Source of the DNA: Ptiloglossa arizonensis
Taxonomy: Eukaryota > Arthropoda > Insecta > Hymenoptera > Colletidae
DNA length: 64,000 nt
Assembly: GCF_051014685.1 (NCBI RefSeq)
Contig: NC_135060.1
Span: 1,550,001 to 1,614,000 of the forward strand
Direction of reading: 5' to 3'
Shown in pieces: positions 48,241 through 61,789 of the stretch. The position numbers and the translations under genes were made by a program. The notes under the pieces are model-generated. The model ran no database searches, was not told the DNA's origin, and saw only the letters and a list, made by a program, of their open reading frames with translations. Positions within the stretch are counted from its first letter, which is position 1; each line of letters starts with the position of its first letter.

Positions 48241-50559
48241 GAGGAAGAAACGATGCGGGAGGAACACTCGACGGATGGATACCGTTTCTCGATGTGTTGA
48301 CTTAAAAATTACAGGAACGGGCACAAAATTCTCCAACGTTCCGTTCGCGGTGATTAACGCTCGAGGATCGCCGTTAACCCGATTAAATAAACTATTTTCC
48401 ACGTAGAGAAACGCGTGGTACGTGAATTTTTACAAAAAAATCACAGACCCGCGCACAATCCACCATAGGAATCCGTTTTACTTTCGATACGCCGTTTCGA
48501 GACCGTCCTCGGGTTTGTAACAAACGAATCGAGAGTAGAAAAATTATAGAACGAACGTTTATCGGAAAGAAGAACGGAAAGCGAAAGATTTCTTTTTTAT
48601 TCGTTTTTACAGTTGTCCTCGAAATTTAATCAAGTAAGCTCGTTCAAAATTGCGTTCGTCTCTGTTGTTTTAGTAGATTTTTTCAAATTTCTTTTTATTC
48701 GTCGCGAAAATTGGTACGCTTTTTCACGTTCATAGACGTATCGGAAACGAAACCAAGGTTATGGTAAACGGGACAACCTTCGAGCTCCGAAACGCTTCCG
48801 ATGTAACTATTAATACGTTACGCTTCGTACTGGCGCAAGTTAGAAAAATGATCGACTATAGACGAGGTGAGCTTAGCGAACGGGTGGCGGCTGGTGGTTG
48901 GTGCGTTGAAATTTGAAAATGAAAGCCGAAAGGAGAGAGCAACGAGTTTTAGAAAAGTCTGCACGAGCCTCTTAGTGTTGCACCCTTGGAAACGTCATTG
49001 CGAAGGGTCATTTGTGTCGATTGATACTTTAAAACGTTTTTCGTATATTTTGCTACAATTCCGGTACACGTTCAGAAAGCGTTCTTTCGTTATTTGGAAA
49101 TTCTGCCAGTATCGATAAATCCCAATGGATCGTTTATAACGTTGCCAAAATCTGACTCTAATAAAATATGATGTTACGTTTAAAAAAAATTGATCCATCG
49201 ATTAGACCGTGATTCTTCTCGATTGTACGAGGGGTTAACGATGAACTCGTGGGGCCCGGTATAAGAGTGATTAATAAGTGCGCTCGCTTCCGGTAAATCG
49301 TTACCGTGCAGATTAATTGCCATCGATATCAAAACTGTAACATCATCGTTCCCTCGGTGGACGTTTCGATCGGTAATATAATTGTAAATACGATTGTTCC
49401 ATCATTTTCCGTTGTCGCGATTTTTTCGTTATTTAACAGTGCGTTCGAAAGAAAACGCACGCGATGAAAATCGTATTCGTTGCACTCTTGGACTGCGAAT
49501 CGATATTTTTGTACATAGAATTTAAATAATACCGTTCGCAAACGGGTGCAAGAATATCTCGAGTATCGCGTGCGTGTACATTTCTCGCGTTTGTTTCGTA
49601 AAATCGATACCACTTGTTAAAACTCTCGAACATCTTGTAATTGATAAAGTTCCCAACAATAATGCGTACAAGTATTGTATACGTTTCCGAGTAAACCTTG
49701 AGAAAGTGACAACGCTATAGCTTTACGTTCACCTGGTTTCAGCGGCCATTCGATCGTGCTACCCAAGGCATCGATACTATCGGTGAACTGCCCCTGATAT
49801 CGAAGCATACGCTTCGTGGTACGATACAAAATATAATTCGATATACGTGTTTCTCAGATTTCTCCTCCGCCAACGTATAAGAATAACCCACTCCGGAGAA
49901 AGTACCGAAAAGTAATTACCGTTTAATGTAATCTAAATTGGAATATTCGAATAACGAAAATTTAATACCTTTTGTTCTTCTAACATGAATTTCCAGCACG
50001 CTTTACCTACGTCCAGCGTGTTTCTTGAACATTTCTCGCGGTACTGTTATTTTACTTTACATTTTGACACACTTTGCGCGTACAAACATCCGCAGTCTAT
50101 TTAAAAAGTGTAATATTGACGTCACGGGCAAAGTATCGTGCAACTTGAAGGGAAATTGATCCGTGGCAATATTCCAATCGCAGACCTCTGAATTGTACTC
50201 CGTGAACTAGATAAGAAATTTCGTTTTCCACGGAGAGATAAATAAAAGTATCGAGATCGAGTACAACGTTCCCTTTCGACACCGAATATCGTCGATACGG
50301 CAATTTATATAAACGAATGTCCTGTTCTTTCATCGTTTCGAGGAAACGAGCTGGAACGTTTTCGAATTCGGAACGATCTCGCGCAAGATTCTACGCGCAA
50401 GATTTCGAGTGACATTATTACCGTAGAAATACCATGATCCGAGAGTTATTCGAGAAACGAAGCCCGCGAGTTATTTATTCGACTCATTGAATTTGATTCT
50501 ACAAACGAATCCGAGATACAATCCTCCCCCGGTTGGCAATCAGAGTTTCGTAAATTACC

Positions 50560-50760
50560 GAGCCGTGTAATAAATACCCGCCCGGCACTCTATTAAGAAA
50601 TATTTTTAGTTATGAATATTTGCTGAACTGTATCACAAAAATCGCGCGAACTGCTAATCCCGTGACAAATATACCTGGACCGTGGCCCACTATTCAACAA
50701 GGCACGTTCGGAGCGTTTATTATTGCCCGTGAGCGGTGCAACACAATTAATCTAAGCACG
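50560..50760. promoter_or_regulatory. candidate cis-regulatory block (texture only)
   Basis: About 200 bp with few TCGA words and several AT-rich homeodomain-type words (taataaatac, tatgaatatttgc, acaattaatc) plus a low-copy GC component. The frame through it (50620-51126, +) has no domain. This is inference only. Confidence 0.2.
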
Positions 50761-53700
50761 GCTGGTCCAAGAGCAACGCACCGCGAGATTACCGTAATAA
50801 AGATAGTTGGTACCGGTCCAAGTCTGTTTATCGCGGAAGTTTCTTTCTTGCATTTACACTCGCGTTTCCGCGAATTCAACGTCGATAAACGAGTTTCGGC
50901 CGTTAATCTAATAAACACGAGAAATAATAATCGCGAACGATCGTTTCTAGAATCGTGTCGCGTAATTAACGAACAGAGACGATTCCTACTCGATACCGAG
51001 AGATTCAATGTTTTCTTTACCAGGGAAACCAGAGAAAAGGTTTCTCTACCTCTTTTACGCAAAGAGAATTTAATTCTCTTTAAGATTCACCTGAAACGTT
51101 TCTTTTTCTTCAATTTTTGCAAGTAACGAATGTATATCGGAGAGAATAAAAAGACTACAAAAGGTCAATCATCGTTATACATCGTATGAATGTAAAATAT
51201 TAAGTTTCAAATCCATTCCATGTATGTACATTCGACAAATATATTTTTGATAATCGAAGCATGTAAGTTTTCGTACAAAATGTTTTTAAAATTTGTCTCG
51301 ATTACAATACTTTTCTCCCCGATAGGAAAGTAAACATCGCGTTAACACGCGTAGATGAGATTTATCGAGTCGTTTGTCACTTACATATATCCTTGTTCGA
51401 TGGTTTAAAATTACCGCCACTTAACGTACAAGTTTTGAGGTTAGGTACGAAAGCAACCTTCGGCCGTACCTCGTCTTCGGGCAATTATATAATTACTCCG
51501 GTAGAACGTCTACACTTTCTTCTACTTTGCGTAATAAATACGTTGTAATAGTAATAAATAGATTCGCAGATTTTACGCCCGTAGCGTGATCAAAGTTGTT
51601 ACACAGCCGAAAGGTTGCTCGAATTAAATGGCATAATATCGTGTTTTTCTTTGTAAATTTATATCGCGTGTGTCGATAATAACAGCGAAATATCATTCTT
51701 CGACGAAAAAGCGATAAATTCGTTTAGTTTTCCCTATTGACCTATTTATATTGTCAGGTTGTATAAAAATAGAAACGTATACGATATATGTAAGTATAGA
51801 GCCGAGAATTAAAAGATTGTATTAATTAAACGGTGTGTAAACGAAGCGGGAATTCGTTTGTAAAAATGAAAGAAAAAGTCGTTATAACGGCCAACGCAAT
51901 CTCGCGTTATCCGTTTATTTAAACAATTCGATGGTTTGGCCGAACAAATCGTATCATCGGAGGTTCTTTCTCTTTTCTCGGCTGTCCGTGTAATCGATTT
52001 TTTCAAAAATGAAACCGTTGCATCGTACACGGCAAGGATTCTTTATCGGATATTAGTTAATTACCAACGTCATATTGGCGTAATTGATCGCAATCTGTAT
52101 TCCCTCGCTTAGACGATGGCTCATTGTTCGGTCGGTTTCGGTTCTCGAAGCGCTGGTTGCTGCTCGAACTACCTGAAATCGCTGGAATTCTTTTTAATTC
52201 AGCGATCCTTTGAAGCGCGCTCCATTTATCGAAACGCGGACATGCATCGCCACAGCCATGGGACTCTAATTGTCCGATTATAATTGTAAAGTTGTTCCAC
52301 TGTACGGCTTGAAATATGCTTGTTATTCCCTCTTCGCCGCGAGACCGGCTAAATAAATGGAATGTAAAACACAGAAAGCACACGGAGCACCGAGATTTCA
52401 GTTTTCAAATCGAGAATTCGTTCGATAAATCGCTCGTTAAATCGTGAACAAAAATTCGTACCGGAATCAACGATCGTGTGAAAATTCGAGAATACAAAAA
52501 AAAATAGAAGTAAATTCTGTGTGTAAAAAATAGAAGAAGAAAAAATATATCTTATTACAGCCGTTTTCCCTCCCCTGGAAACGAACAAAAAATATTCCAC
52601 GGGGAACGCGCGCGCGCTTCGAAGTAATTATTTAAAGAAACTCTCGTTTTTCGAAAGCATTTTATAAAAGCGTAAAAATGATTGTAACGAGAAAATCGAC
52701 TTCACGTGGAACTGTGGTCGAATCATATAATTAACGCATGATCGTAACGTTCGTTGACCCAATCCGTGAGAGATAACGTTATCAGTGCGCGATTGTGATT
52801 TCAAAATCCGACTCCGTACACGAAAATGGACGAACGAGTAACGGTACGCGATCCAGCCAGCCGATTCGTCGATAAATCGGTTCTCTCGGGGCAATCGACG
52901 TTACGATTTTTACACGAAATCGGTACTGCGCGAATCGTTCGCGTTTCTGCCGCGACTTTCTAATCAGTTGTACGCCGACGGTACCTTGGCAACGACACGA
53001 CCATTTTTTTTTAATCGCACGCTTTAATTCCTTAATTGCGTGAAAGCATCAGGCTTCGAAACGCTAGAAGATCGGGCAATTGTTGCTAGGCTCCGCGAAT
53101 TAGAAACTACGTACTTCTCCGAGTGTTGCCTCGAGAGAAAAATCGTATTAACCTCTTTTTTCAGGCGTGTTACAAAAATCTGATTTCTTCCTGCCATCTT
53201 CGATTAATTTCCCGGTGGTTGAATTCGCTTCGTTGCGATTCGATTCCATCGTGGTCTGTTACGATTAAATTTCATTCAAGATTTAACTCGGAGCTCGTGG
53301 TTCGAGGTGAAGAATTCTCTAACCGAAAGATATACTTATTTTATTTCGATAGAAATCGATTCTATCGTTACTTTTGATATTTAAAAATATCGAAACGAAT
53401 AGAACGCGAAATAAACGCGTATACGTTTTAATTGCGTTTCAATGTTCCACTTTTGGGACCATTTTCAAATTGTCAAGAACAACGTGAGAAAATCGAAATT
53501 TTCGAAATCGTACGAATTAAATGGAATTATATAATAATGATCGTATAGAAGAGAATAGAACTGAAACTCAAGGACTACTTTATCTACGGATCGAGTGTGT
53601 ATTCTATTTCGTACGATTATTATTGTTTTCGCTTAAATTCGATTTAATTTGTAAGATTGTTCTATCATTTTTATCCTCTTATCTTGTTCTCGGTAAGTCG

Positions 53701-56418
53701 AAGGTGATTCCATACCAGAGGATCGAAACGTAATTAAAATATACAAGTTTACGAGCACTTTTACATGTATTATTTTATTCTTATTATTTTAACGATTATA
53801 TCTCATAAACGAAGAGAAAGTATACGTATCGTACCAGAGTAATTACATAATTCTCTGATGTTGACGTATTGCCGAAGCACGATTTTAAACCTAATTACAA
53901 ATCGAAGTGAACTGCACAAGTAGAATACTATTGCAATGAATGTTAAAATACTTCATCCGTGCTGTCGTTTATTTGACACAAAATTTTGTAAAATGCCAAC
54001 GAAGAATTAAATTTCGTATCGTAAACGAAAAACAATTAAAATACCTACATTTTGAATTAATGCAAGTTTCCAGTGAAATTCTAAAAAATAACAAGGTCAA
54101 CTTCTTGTACAGGTACGTTAAATTTCGGAAATGAAATTGCTTCGCATAAAAGTTCCTTTAGATCAAACGTTATTCGAACCTCTACATCGATTGTAAATCT
54201 ATTTTACAGTGTATTTCGCTAAGTTCGAGGTTTGGTTCCATATTCACAGAATGTGTTCGGTTCTTTTCGATTCGGCATCGTTCGGAGAATCGAATGCTTG
54301 GAAAATTCAGAATACTTTAACCGCGATTGGATTCGCGAATACGCACCGATTCCGTGTACAGCCCCGAAGAGACATCGATGTAAGTTGTTCGAGAATTTTC
54401 CAGGAACGAGGTTGAAAGTTTGTAAATTTGTTTCTGGAGGACGCGTCCTCGCGCCTATTACTGGCTTCGATTCGAAGATGGAACCTCGACGGTGCCCCAT
54501 GGACGCGTGTTTCACCGTCAATTAAACACACTGTATGCAACCACGCACATCTTTCGCCCGTAGAGGAGAAAGACCCACGCACACGAGTGCAACGCGAAAG
54601 AGTTACGTTCATTAGCGAGGCCACTCCGGTTCATATACCGATTTTATCAGATTTTCTGTCCCGGTTGTATCCTTCCGCCTCCTGACGCCTCGTTTGCGCG
54701 AGTGCACGGCCCTTGTCGTCGTTAGGAGCCACGGAAATTACAAGGTCTTAACCCTCCATTGCATAATGTGCCCCGATCGGGGTACCAATAAAACGAAACC
54801 TTGTAAACTTCGGCCACGGAAGTTTTTCACAATTTGCGGACGATGGTTCCTTACGTCCTGTTGATGCACACGGGGTTTTATTTAAAGCCACTGAAAAACC
54901 GAAAAGCTTGAAAAAGTCGTTTTCAATCTTTCTTATTCGATGATCGTTCGAGAGATGTTGTTCTTCGCGCGTAAAAGTAAAAAAATACATTGAGTATACT
55001 TTCGAATAAAATCATAGAAAATTAAAGAAAAACGCGCGTTTGTAAAAGTTATTTTTCTTTTGTGTTGTATCTTTCAATGGTCATCGTGTATTAGGGAAAG
55101 GTTGCCTAATTTAGATCGTTTTTAAAATTTTCTAAAATTGGAACGTTCCGAACAAACAAGTCGAGAATACTTTGCGTGTTTTCCCGTGTTTTTCCGAAGA
55201 TGGGCCGTAAAGAGAAATATTTATTTTGCGGAAATTTCAGCAGCGCTTGATTTAAAGAAAAATAAGAAATAAAATGGAGTATCTGGTCGCTCCTCGAACC
55301 AATGCTCCGATAACTTATTTTAGATTATTACGTAATACGTAAATTACATTCCTCGATATTTGGCATCGATCGATACGTTATCTACGTTAAAAAGAACTAC
55401 GATCGAAACCGTTATTCTTCTCGCTTCTCCCGTTTCGAAGATCGTTTCTCTTTCACGTTTAATGCCCAAAAAAAGCACGCACACGTGCTCCGAACGCGCT
55501 AAAATTCATTTACCGAGAAACATCGCGAAAAATTGAACGGTTGTTCGATTCGTCCGGTCGAATATTCGTACGAGCGCGACCCGATTCGTTCGCTGGTATG
55601 TTGTAAAACACGTAAATATACAAAACGCTAAAATACATTAGCTTCTCGCCGGTGGTCTTAATATTACATCGAGAGCTGTTCAAAATTAGATTTTACTGCG
55701 CAACAAATCAACAGTTGCGTACGTGTAATTCGACCACGCGTCGCGACAACGACGTTGGGAATACACGCGTTGAACGATATTATTCTACCGATTTCGATTA
55801 TTTATCAACGCGAACGAGACGTCCTTTGTTCTTTATTTCGATAAGAAAACGTGGGTCGATTACCATTCGGTAAGTAATGGAAATGGGCCCAGATTTTAGA
55901 GGCTCGTTTTCCCAAAGGTTCGTAGAGTCGGTTGGGTAGCCAGCGGTACGCCCTGAGCGTCTATTCGTTTTCCACGAGGCAAGCAACAATCGCATCCGGC
56001 GTAAGGAACAACGTAATCGCGGACACGCGTTCCTGCAACAATCGTCTCGTTTCTTAAGCCGGTCCGACGCGACCGGTTCTCACAAAATCGTGCTAAATTT
56101 TGTAATCGGGTATTGTCAACTAGCAGCCCGTTCCCCTCGATCCCGTGAGTAATACCGGGACACCTCCGGATCGACAATGCGTTGTCCCGGTGAATAATTG
56201 CCGCGAAAGATGGTCCGGTTTCCGTCGCGCGCCTCGGACAAATTGTGCTATGACTTTCCTTTCCGAGCTGTGGCCATTGTACTTACGCTCGCGATTGTTC
56301 TTTCTTTCGTCGATTCCTAGCAGCCGGACCGAGCGATGCCTCGCCGCGATCCGAGCGAACGAACCGTGACGTTTCGTCACAACGGAGAAACGACTAGACG
56401 AGTCGCGGGACCGACTTT

Positions 56419-56547
56419 GTTCGGAAAGTCGTTGCGTTTTCTCTTTTCTTCTTTTTTTCCGTGAAAATTAAACACGATTTTTTCCGAGTGTGTAAACATT
56501 TTGGTAAATTATATATTCTACATTTTAGAAGACGAAATTATTTTACG
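56419..56547. mobile_element. mariner-like mini-element, copy A (decayed)
   Basis: Starts gttcggaaagtcgttgcgtttt and continues with gaaaattaaacacgatttttt, cgagtgtgtaaacatttt and ctacatttta, ending near gacgaaattatttta. It matches the element at 61001-61114 word for word along its length but with many substitutions. Its right end no longer pairs cleanly with the left. The gttcggaaagt start is of the type seen at mariner termini in hymenopteran genomes, from memory. No coding capacity. Confidence 0.75.
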
Positions 56548-58675
56548 AATAATCCGACCAAACGAGTCGAGTAGACGAGCTCGCGACACTAGCAGTTGGG
56601 GATTATTCTTCGGAATAATTTATTTCCACGGTTCGAGCGAAATTCTTATCTGGATCGATTTTAAGGTATCGCGGCGATGTTATCCGCGCTTGCCACCAGA
56701 GGAAAACCGACAGTTTCTCGCACCTGCTCCGTTCGGTATATATACGGTCCCTTACCGATCTACCAATGTCCCGGTGTATAAGGCAGGGCCCGATAGGACG
56801 AATTACCGATAGTATCAGGCCCAGAATGAAACGCGCTCTCCCTTTCTTTCTTCCATCACCTTCAACGCCCTTTGAGCGAGCCAAAATATCAAATTTACGA
56901 CAAAAAGTAGAATTCTAAAATGTCAAAGGATCGGATTTTTTGATTTTCAAATGATCGTGAAAATGAAAATTGTTTCGTTCGAAATGATAGCAAACGTTGA
57001 GATTTTTTAATTGGAATGGATTCTAAAGATCAGAATTTTTTGTGTTGTGCTCTTTCGGCCGGATAATTACTCATTTTCGCTCTTAATCGATTGCTCGTCC
57101 AAGTAGAAAAATTAAGATCGAGAAACTACCCTACTCCGACCAATACATTCTCAAACGAAAGCATACACGAGCTATTCGTAGTTTTTCAACTGGTATACTT
57201 AGCACATCACGGTTTTCACTCGGGAGTCCCTGACCTATACGTGAATCGAGTAAGCTTCGATTCACGAGGGTGATCTCGTGACCTTAAACCGTCTTACGGA
57301 ACCAACGAAAATGATTTTGTATCGTTAATTGTCAATATTTCCCTTATTCTTCGCCCAAATCTTTCTATCGAGTTATTCGAAATAAAAAAAGGTAAAAGAC
57401 ATATTTGATTCATCACCGATACAACGAGTAACGTTTACATAACGAAAAAATGTACTGGTACTTGTTGTAACCTATTTTGATCGTGTTACACTGGTAAAAT
57501 GTATAATTCGTTCTTACGTTAACCCAACAAACCCGATCTTTGTGTAGAGAGATCCGAACAAAACTCGTTCACGGTACCACAAATGCGATGGACTTATCGG
57601 CAATCAGCTTGCGCATCCAACCGCATTCCGCACAATCGGAAGTTGAAGCGCGCCTACACACTTGTAGCATTATGGTGTGCCAGAAAATATTGTGCAATTT
57701 TAATCACTTTGTTTCCTGTTATTTTTAAACCGTCCGACGAAACAAACTGTACAAAGTATATCGATAGATCGTCGGTAAGCCCTTCTTCGCGCTACTTACA
57801 AAAATATATCTCGCGTTTAGTTTACCTTTACATCGTTCGTTTTCCTTTCGGCACGAATCGCGTAAAATTCAAGTTTTAAATTTAAATCTCGCTTCGTTCG
57901 ACCATCACGTTTTCTAATAAAAATTCCTTCAGCACCGAGTGATTCTTCAACGATAACGATCGCGTCAAATGTGTGTTCGCGTATAGTTTTTCGTCTTCGA
58001 AGAACCGAACTCGAAATTATTTTTCGTTACGTTTAATGGCTCGATGTACCAAAGTTGCAACGTGCACAATTATTTGTGGAACACGCCCATATTACGTAGA
58101 AATTGTTCGGAAAAAAATATTTCTCGATTCTTGTCAGAACGGCCGATTTGACTCGCTGAAACGAATCGTTTTCGGATTCTGGAAAGAGAACACGCCTTTC
58201 AGCGGTATTTACAACCGTAATAAATAAAATTAGAACGCTTCGATCTTTCTCATTCGACGGGTTCGAACGCGCAAGGTGATAAAATATTTTCACGCGTCGC
58301 GGATATTATGAATACCGATGTGACGCAAGGGAAAAAAGAGATATTAATGCAGGAACTTAGCGGTAATTGGACTCGATAAATCTTTATACGTAACTTGTCG
58401 CGAAATATCGTTCTTACCGCAGTGCGTTAATCTGTATTCCGTTCGATAACGATAATGTCAATTTCATCAGCGCGACCGCAAAAAGTCAGCTTACAGGAAA
58501 GAAATAACGCATAATAATGACCTCATTCTCTTTATCTCGGTGAAGCGGTGGACTCGCGTCTGTCAGCGCTGTCGATTCGACTGGAAACATATTTTTCGCA
58601 TATCTGTGCGTTGTTACGAGATACTTCGACGAGATACGCGTACGCTTCGATAACCATTGAAGAGTCGAAAAGCGT
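56548..58675 (+). other. intronic stretch, no exon seen
   Basis: Contains the hairpin at 57240-57266 and AT-rich DNA. At 56740-56840 the texture differs (ggtgtataaggcagggccc; tatcaggcccagaatgaaac), without coding signal. Confidence 0.4.
57240..57266. other. perfect 10-bp-arm hairpin
   Basis: Arms cgtgaatcga (57240-57249) and tcgattcacg (57257-57266) are separated by gtaagct. A second, shorter inverted pair (cacgag / ctcgtg) follows directly. No RNA gene is recognised; it could be a binding-site palindrome or chance in TCGA-rich DNA. Confidence 0.55.
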
Positions 58676-58858
58676 AAACGCGCGGAAACCGAAACTTTGA
58701 GAAAAATAGACGACTCGGTGAAAATATCCCCGTTGAACATTGTTGCGAGGAAATCGGAAAAATAAACGATTCGAAAGTATTCCCGATTGAACATCGTTGC
58801 AAGGAAATCGGAAAAACGGTCAATTCTATAAAAATATTCCGATTGAACGTTGTTGCAA
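58676..58858. repeat. tandem repeat, unit 54-56 bp, about three and a half copies
   Basis: Units share the order: tt-GAACATtGTTGC, then gaggAAATCGGAAAAA, then a variable spacer, then AAAATATtCC. Copies start near 58731, 58785 and 58841, with a partial unit upstream (gaaaccgaaactttgagaaaaatag). The GAAATCGGAAAAA core is the best preserved part. Confidence 0.85.
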
Positions 58859-61005
58859 AAGAATTATATTTCGAAGATAATTTTCACTCTCGTTGCAACG
58901 ATTCTTTTCAAAATAGAATCCATCGCCAATTACACGGTTATAAATATAATTGGAATAGTCGTCGAATGCAAACGTTAGACGGTGAAAGTCCATATTAGAG
59001 AATCGAGACTCTCGTTCTAGTGCCACGTGTTCACTACGAAACATCTCTCTGATAAATCACGCGAGCTCCGATCCTCGAAGATCGGCTTTATTATCGAAAG
59101 AACTTTGTTCAAAGGTGGTATACCGTGCGTGAAAGACCCCAAGGTACCCGCAGCTTCCGCTTTACGCCACTTGCATCAAATTTCATCCCCTACTAAACAA
59201 AATTGATGCTATGGATTTTCGTTTCAAGACCCACACGATAATATATTGCCCGTGTATCGTTTTTCATTTTCTCCATAGAACCTCGATTCCTCTTAATTGC
59301 CGAACCGTAGTACCTGTATTGTCACCGATCACTTTCTCCGTCAATTTTCCTGCTACCGATGTCCCTGCAATTTCCCATATTATTTTCAACACCGCCAACA
59401 CGCTATTCCTTTCGATGTACAAAATTATTTTGAAACTTTTACCGTCTCCGTTCGTTGTTTAATTTCACATTCCTCGATCGAACTCGAAAATACTTCTTTC
59501 GCGGAGAAATCTCCATTTTTCCTACTCGAGCGATCGTTCGAACGTGTTTCTTCGTGGTCCGTCGTTCGATTCTTCTGTGCGTATCTTGTGTTTCGCTTTA
59601 CACGTTCGACAGAGACTCGATTCGATCGTGTCGATAAATTTCTTCGATCATTCGCGGATCAAACGCCAAAATATATAGTAAATTCTGTCAGCGATATATC
59701 GTATATATAATACATCGTGCTCGATATTAGTCACTTTTTCTTCCTCGACCGCTTTCTTGGTAACGGTATCGTAAACAATTTCAAACACCTCGCGACGCCA
59801 GAAATATATTCTCGAAGCACGCATAGAATTACTCAATCCTTGTCTCGAATTCGTCAAGCCGCAAAATAAATTCGAATCTGACAAACCGACTCCTCGTAGT
59901 CTCGTGACAAACGCTCGACGATTTATTTCGTACGCCTTATGTATCAATGGACACGAGAAAACATTTTTCGTGGCACACTTTACGAGAATTGGCAAACCCG
60001 AATCACGAAATTTCACATCGCTCGACAGCTTCCATAAATTATCCGTCGATCTTCGAAAAGACGGTGAAAAATTGCACGAAACAATAACCGTGTTTTATTG
60101 TTCGAAATTGTACAAAACAATAACCGTCGTTCACAAGTCTGTGGGAATGTTTTCAACGTTAGAGACACTTGCGAAACTTGTCTACCCGCCTCGCCCGGTG
60201 TATCGTCGCGTTCTCTGTTATGAGATATATTTTCTTTTTTTTTTTTTTACTTACCTTCTCGATTCGTTCACACCGTGTACGTTAATAATATTTCCCGCGC
60301 ACGATTTCCAGTATTGTAGCTCTCGAAACATAGAACGTAGATGTCTATTTCAAGCAAAGTCCACGACCGAACTAAACCGTTCTACGTGTTTCTGGTGGGA
60401 GCTGCAAAATTTGACTGTAGGTCAGGCAATACAAACCGTGGAAACGGTCGTACGATAATAAACATTGGATTCGTACGTAGGTGAATTAGGCTCGATGAAG
60501 ACACTCTCGTGTTTACTCATCGAGGAAGCTCTTTAAACTCTGTAACATCGTAACTTTTTCGAATTCTGAATACTCGGGGAACCACATTCTCGGGGCTGGA
60601 AACATTTTGAAAAATACAAAATTCAAAAATCAATTCCGCGTTTCCATACCGGAATACTCCCTTGATAAAAGTTTCTAATCGCTGTGAATACTATCGCGAA
60701 ACCACAAAATTTGTTATTCACTTTTGCCAAGAGTTTGTATGATTTTTTATGTACATAAAATGCAATACATACGAGTAAAAAAATGTCCGAAACATAATTT
60801 TCATTGTAAATATAGAATTTCACCCGAACGACTCAAGAACTCCGATTACTGAGTCGCAAAAATTAAAGTAAACTGGGCAATTACGTATGCTCCAAGTGCT
60901 TTTTAAACAATTGAAACTTTAACTGATCTTCCAATATAAATAGCGAACGCGAAATAACAGAATTAAGTTGCTTCGTGTTCGTTATTTCAATTATTAAGTT
61001 GTTCG
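58859..61005 (+). other. intronic stretch, no exon seen
   Basis: AT-rich. A 36-bp duplication (attgcacgaaacaataaccg / attgtacaaaacaataaccg) lies at 60068-60128, and a T13-class run at 60234-60247. Open frames such as 59904-60458 show no domain. The block 59085-59210 lacks TCGA texture. Confidence 0.4.
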
Positions 61006-61114
61006 GAAAGTGATTTCGTTTTTTTTTCGGTGAAAATGAAACACGATTTTTTTCGAGTGTATAAACATTTTATCAAATTGTACATTCTCCATTTTGGAAA
61101 ACGAAATCACTTTC
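61006..61114. mobile_element. mariner-like miniature inverted-repeat element, copy B, 109 bp
   Basis: Perfect 17-bp inverted ends: gaaagtgatttcgtttt (61006-61022) and aaaacgaaatcactttc (61098-61114). The left flank continues outward as aagttgttcg, giving the gttcggaaagt start shared with copy A at 56419. The centre carries aaacacgatttttttcgagtg and taaacattttatc. A TA follows the right end (61115-61116). The size and absence of coding sequence fit a non-autonomous Tc1/mariner element. Its family need not be that of the transposase remnant at 15 kb. Confidence 0.85.
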
Positions 61115-61789
61115 TAGAATACATTGTCTCTCGACGAGTACGTTTGGTAATTTTACTTTCGACGAGCTTTCGAAGAAACCGGGGTATCTTCGAACCGTGA
61201 ACATCTTTCGAGGTTTGCGGATATTTTCGCTGGAATTCGAATAAAATTGGAATAACGTTCGAAAAGATGGTACAGTTTGCGCAATTATGTCACGTTCGTC
61301 GCGGAGAATTGAACGCCCAGGGCTAATCGGATCGGCTTGGTAACCAGTCGATGCTTTCGTTAAAAGGTGGTCGTGGCTTCGCGAAAATGCCGTATGGATA
61401 CAGAGGAGGTTGGCATAAGTCGATGTTGCTGGCACGAATTCAAGCGTTACGACGCCACACACGCGCCCACACCGTGTGTGTACAGGTTCCGTTCGGTTCC
61501 ACACATCCACGAAACGAACCTCGACTGTCGTCATTGTCCTCGTAACGTTCCGTTTCCACCCACAACGTTGTCGATTTCTTGAAACATTTCTCGTCGACCA
61601 ATATTGCAGTAACTGCAACACCAGTTTCTTGGATCGTTCTCTACATTCCGATCTTAACGACCAATTAATTAATCTTTTCTCATTTCGTTTCGCGCCCAAC
61701 GCGATCGAACGTCCGTACGAAAAATCAACGTCCGACGAGTCTAGAGCGAAACTGGAGAAACCGTCGCAGAATTTGAACCGAGTTCGAGC
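61115..61789 (+). other. intronic stretch, no exon seen
   Basis: Open frames on both strands (for example 61073-61699, -) include the inverted-repeat element itself and show no domain. No RNA gene recognised. Confidence 0.4.

Larger units (their letters stand above)
46651..56418 (+). other. AT-rich intronic stretch of cut, no exon seen
   Basis: Composition drops to AT-rich from about 47 kb. There is a G-quadruplex-type motif at 47097-47121. Blocks poor in TCGA lie at 46930-47160, 47985-48240, 50560-50760 and 54690-54860. No open frame here resembles CUT2, CUT3, a homeodomain or any other protein. Confidence 0.5.

Noticed and set aside
59904..60458. 184-residue frame (+)
   Set aside because: No domain; a T-run gives an artefactual Phe stretch.
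61073..61699. 208-residue frame (-)
   Set aside because: Its C-terminal end is the inverted-repeat element and the rest shows no domain.
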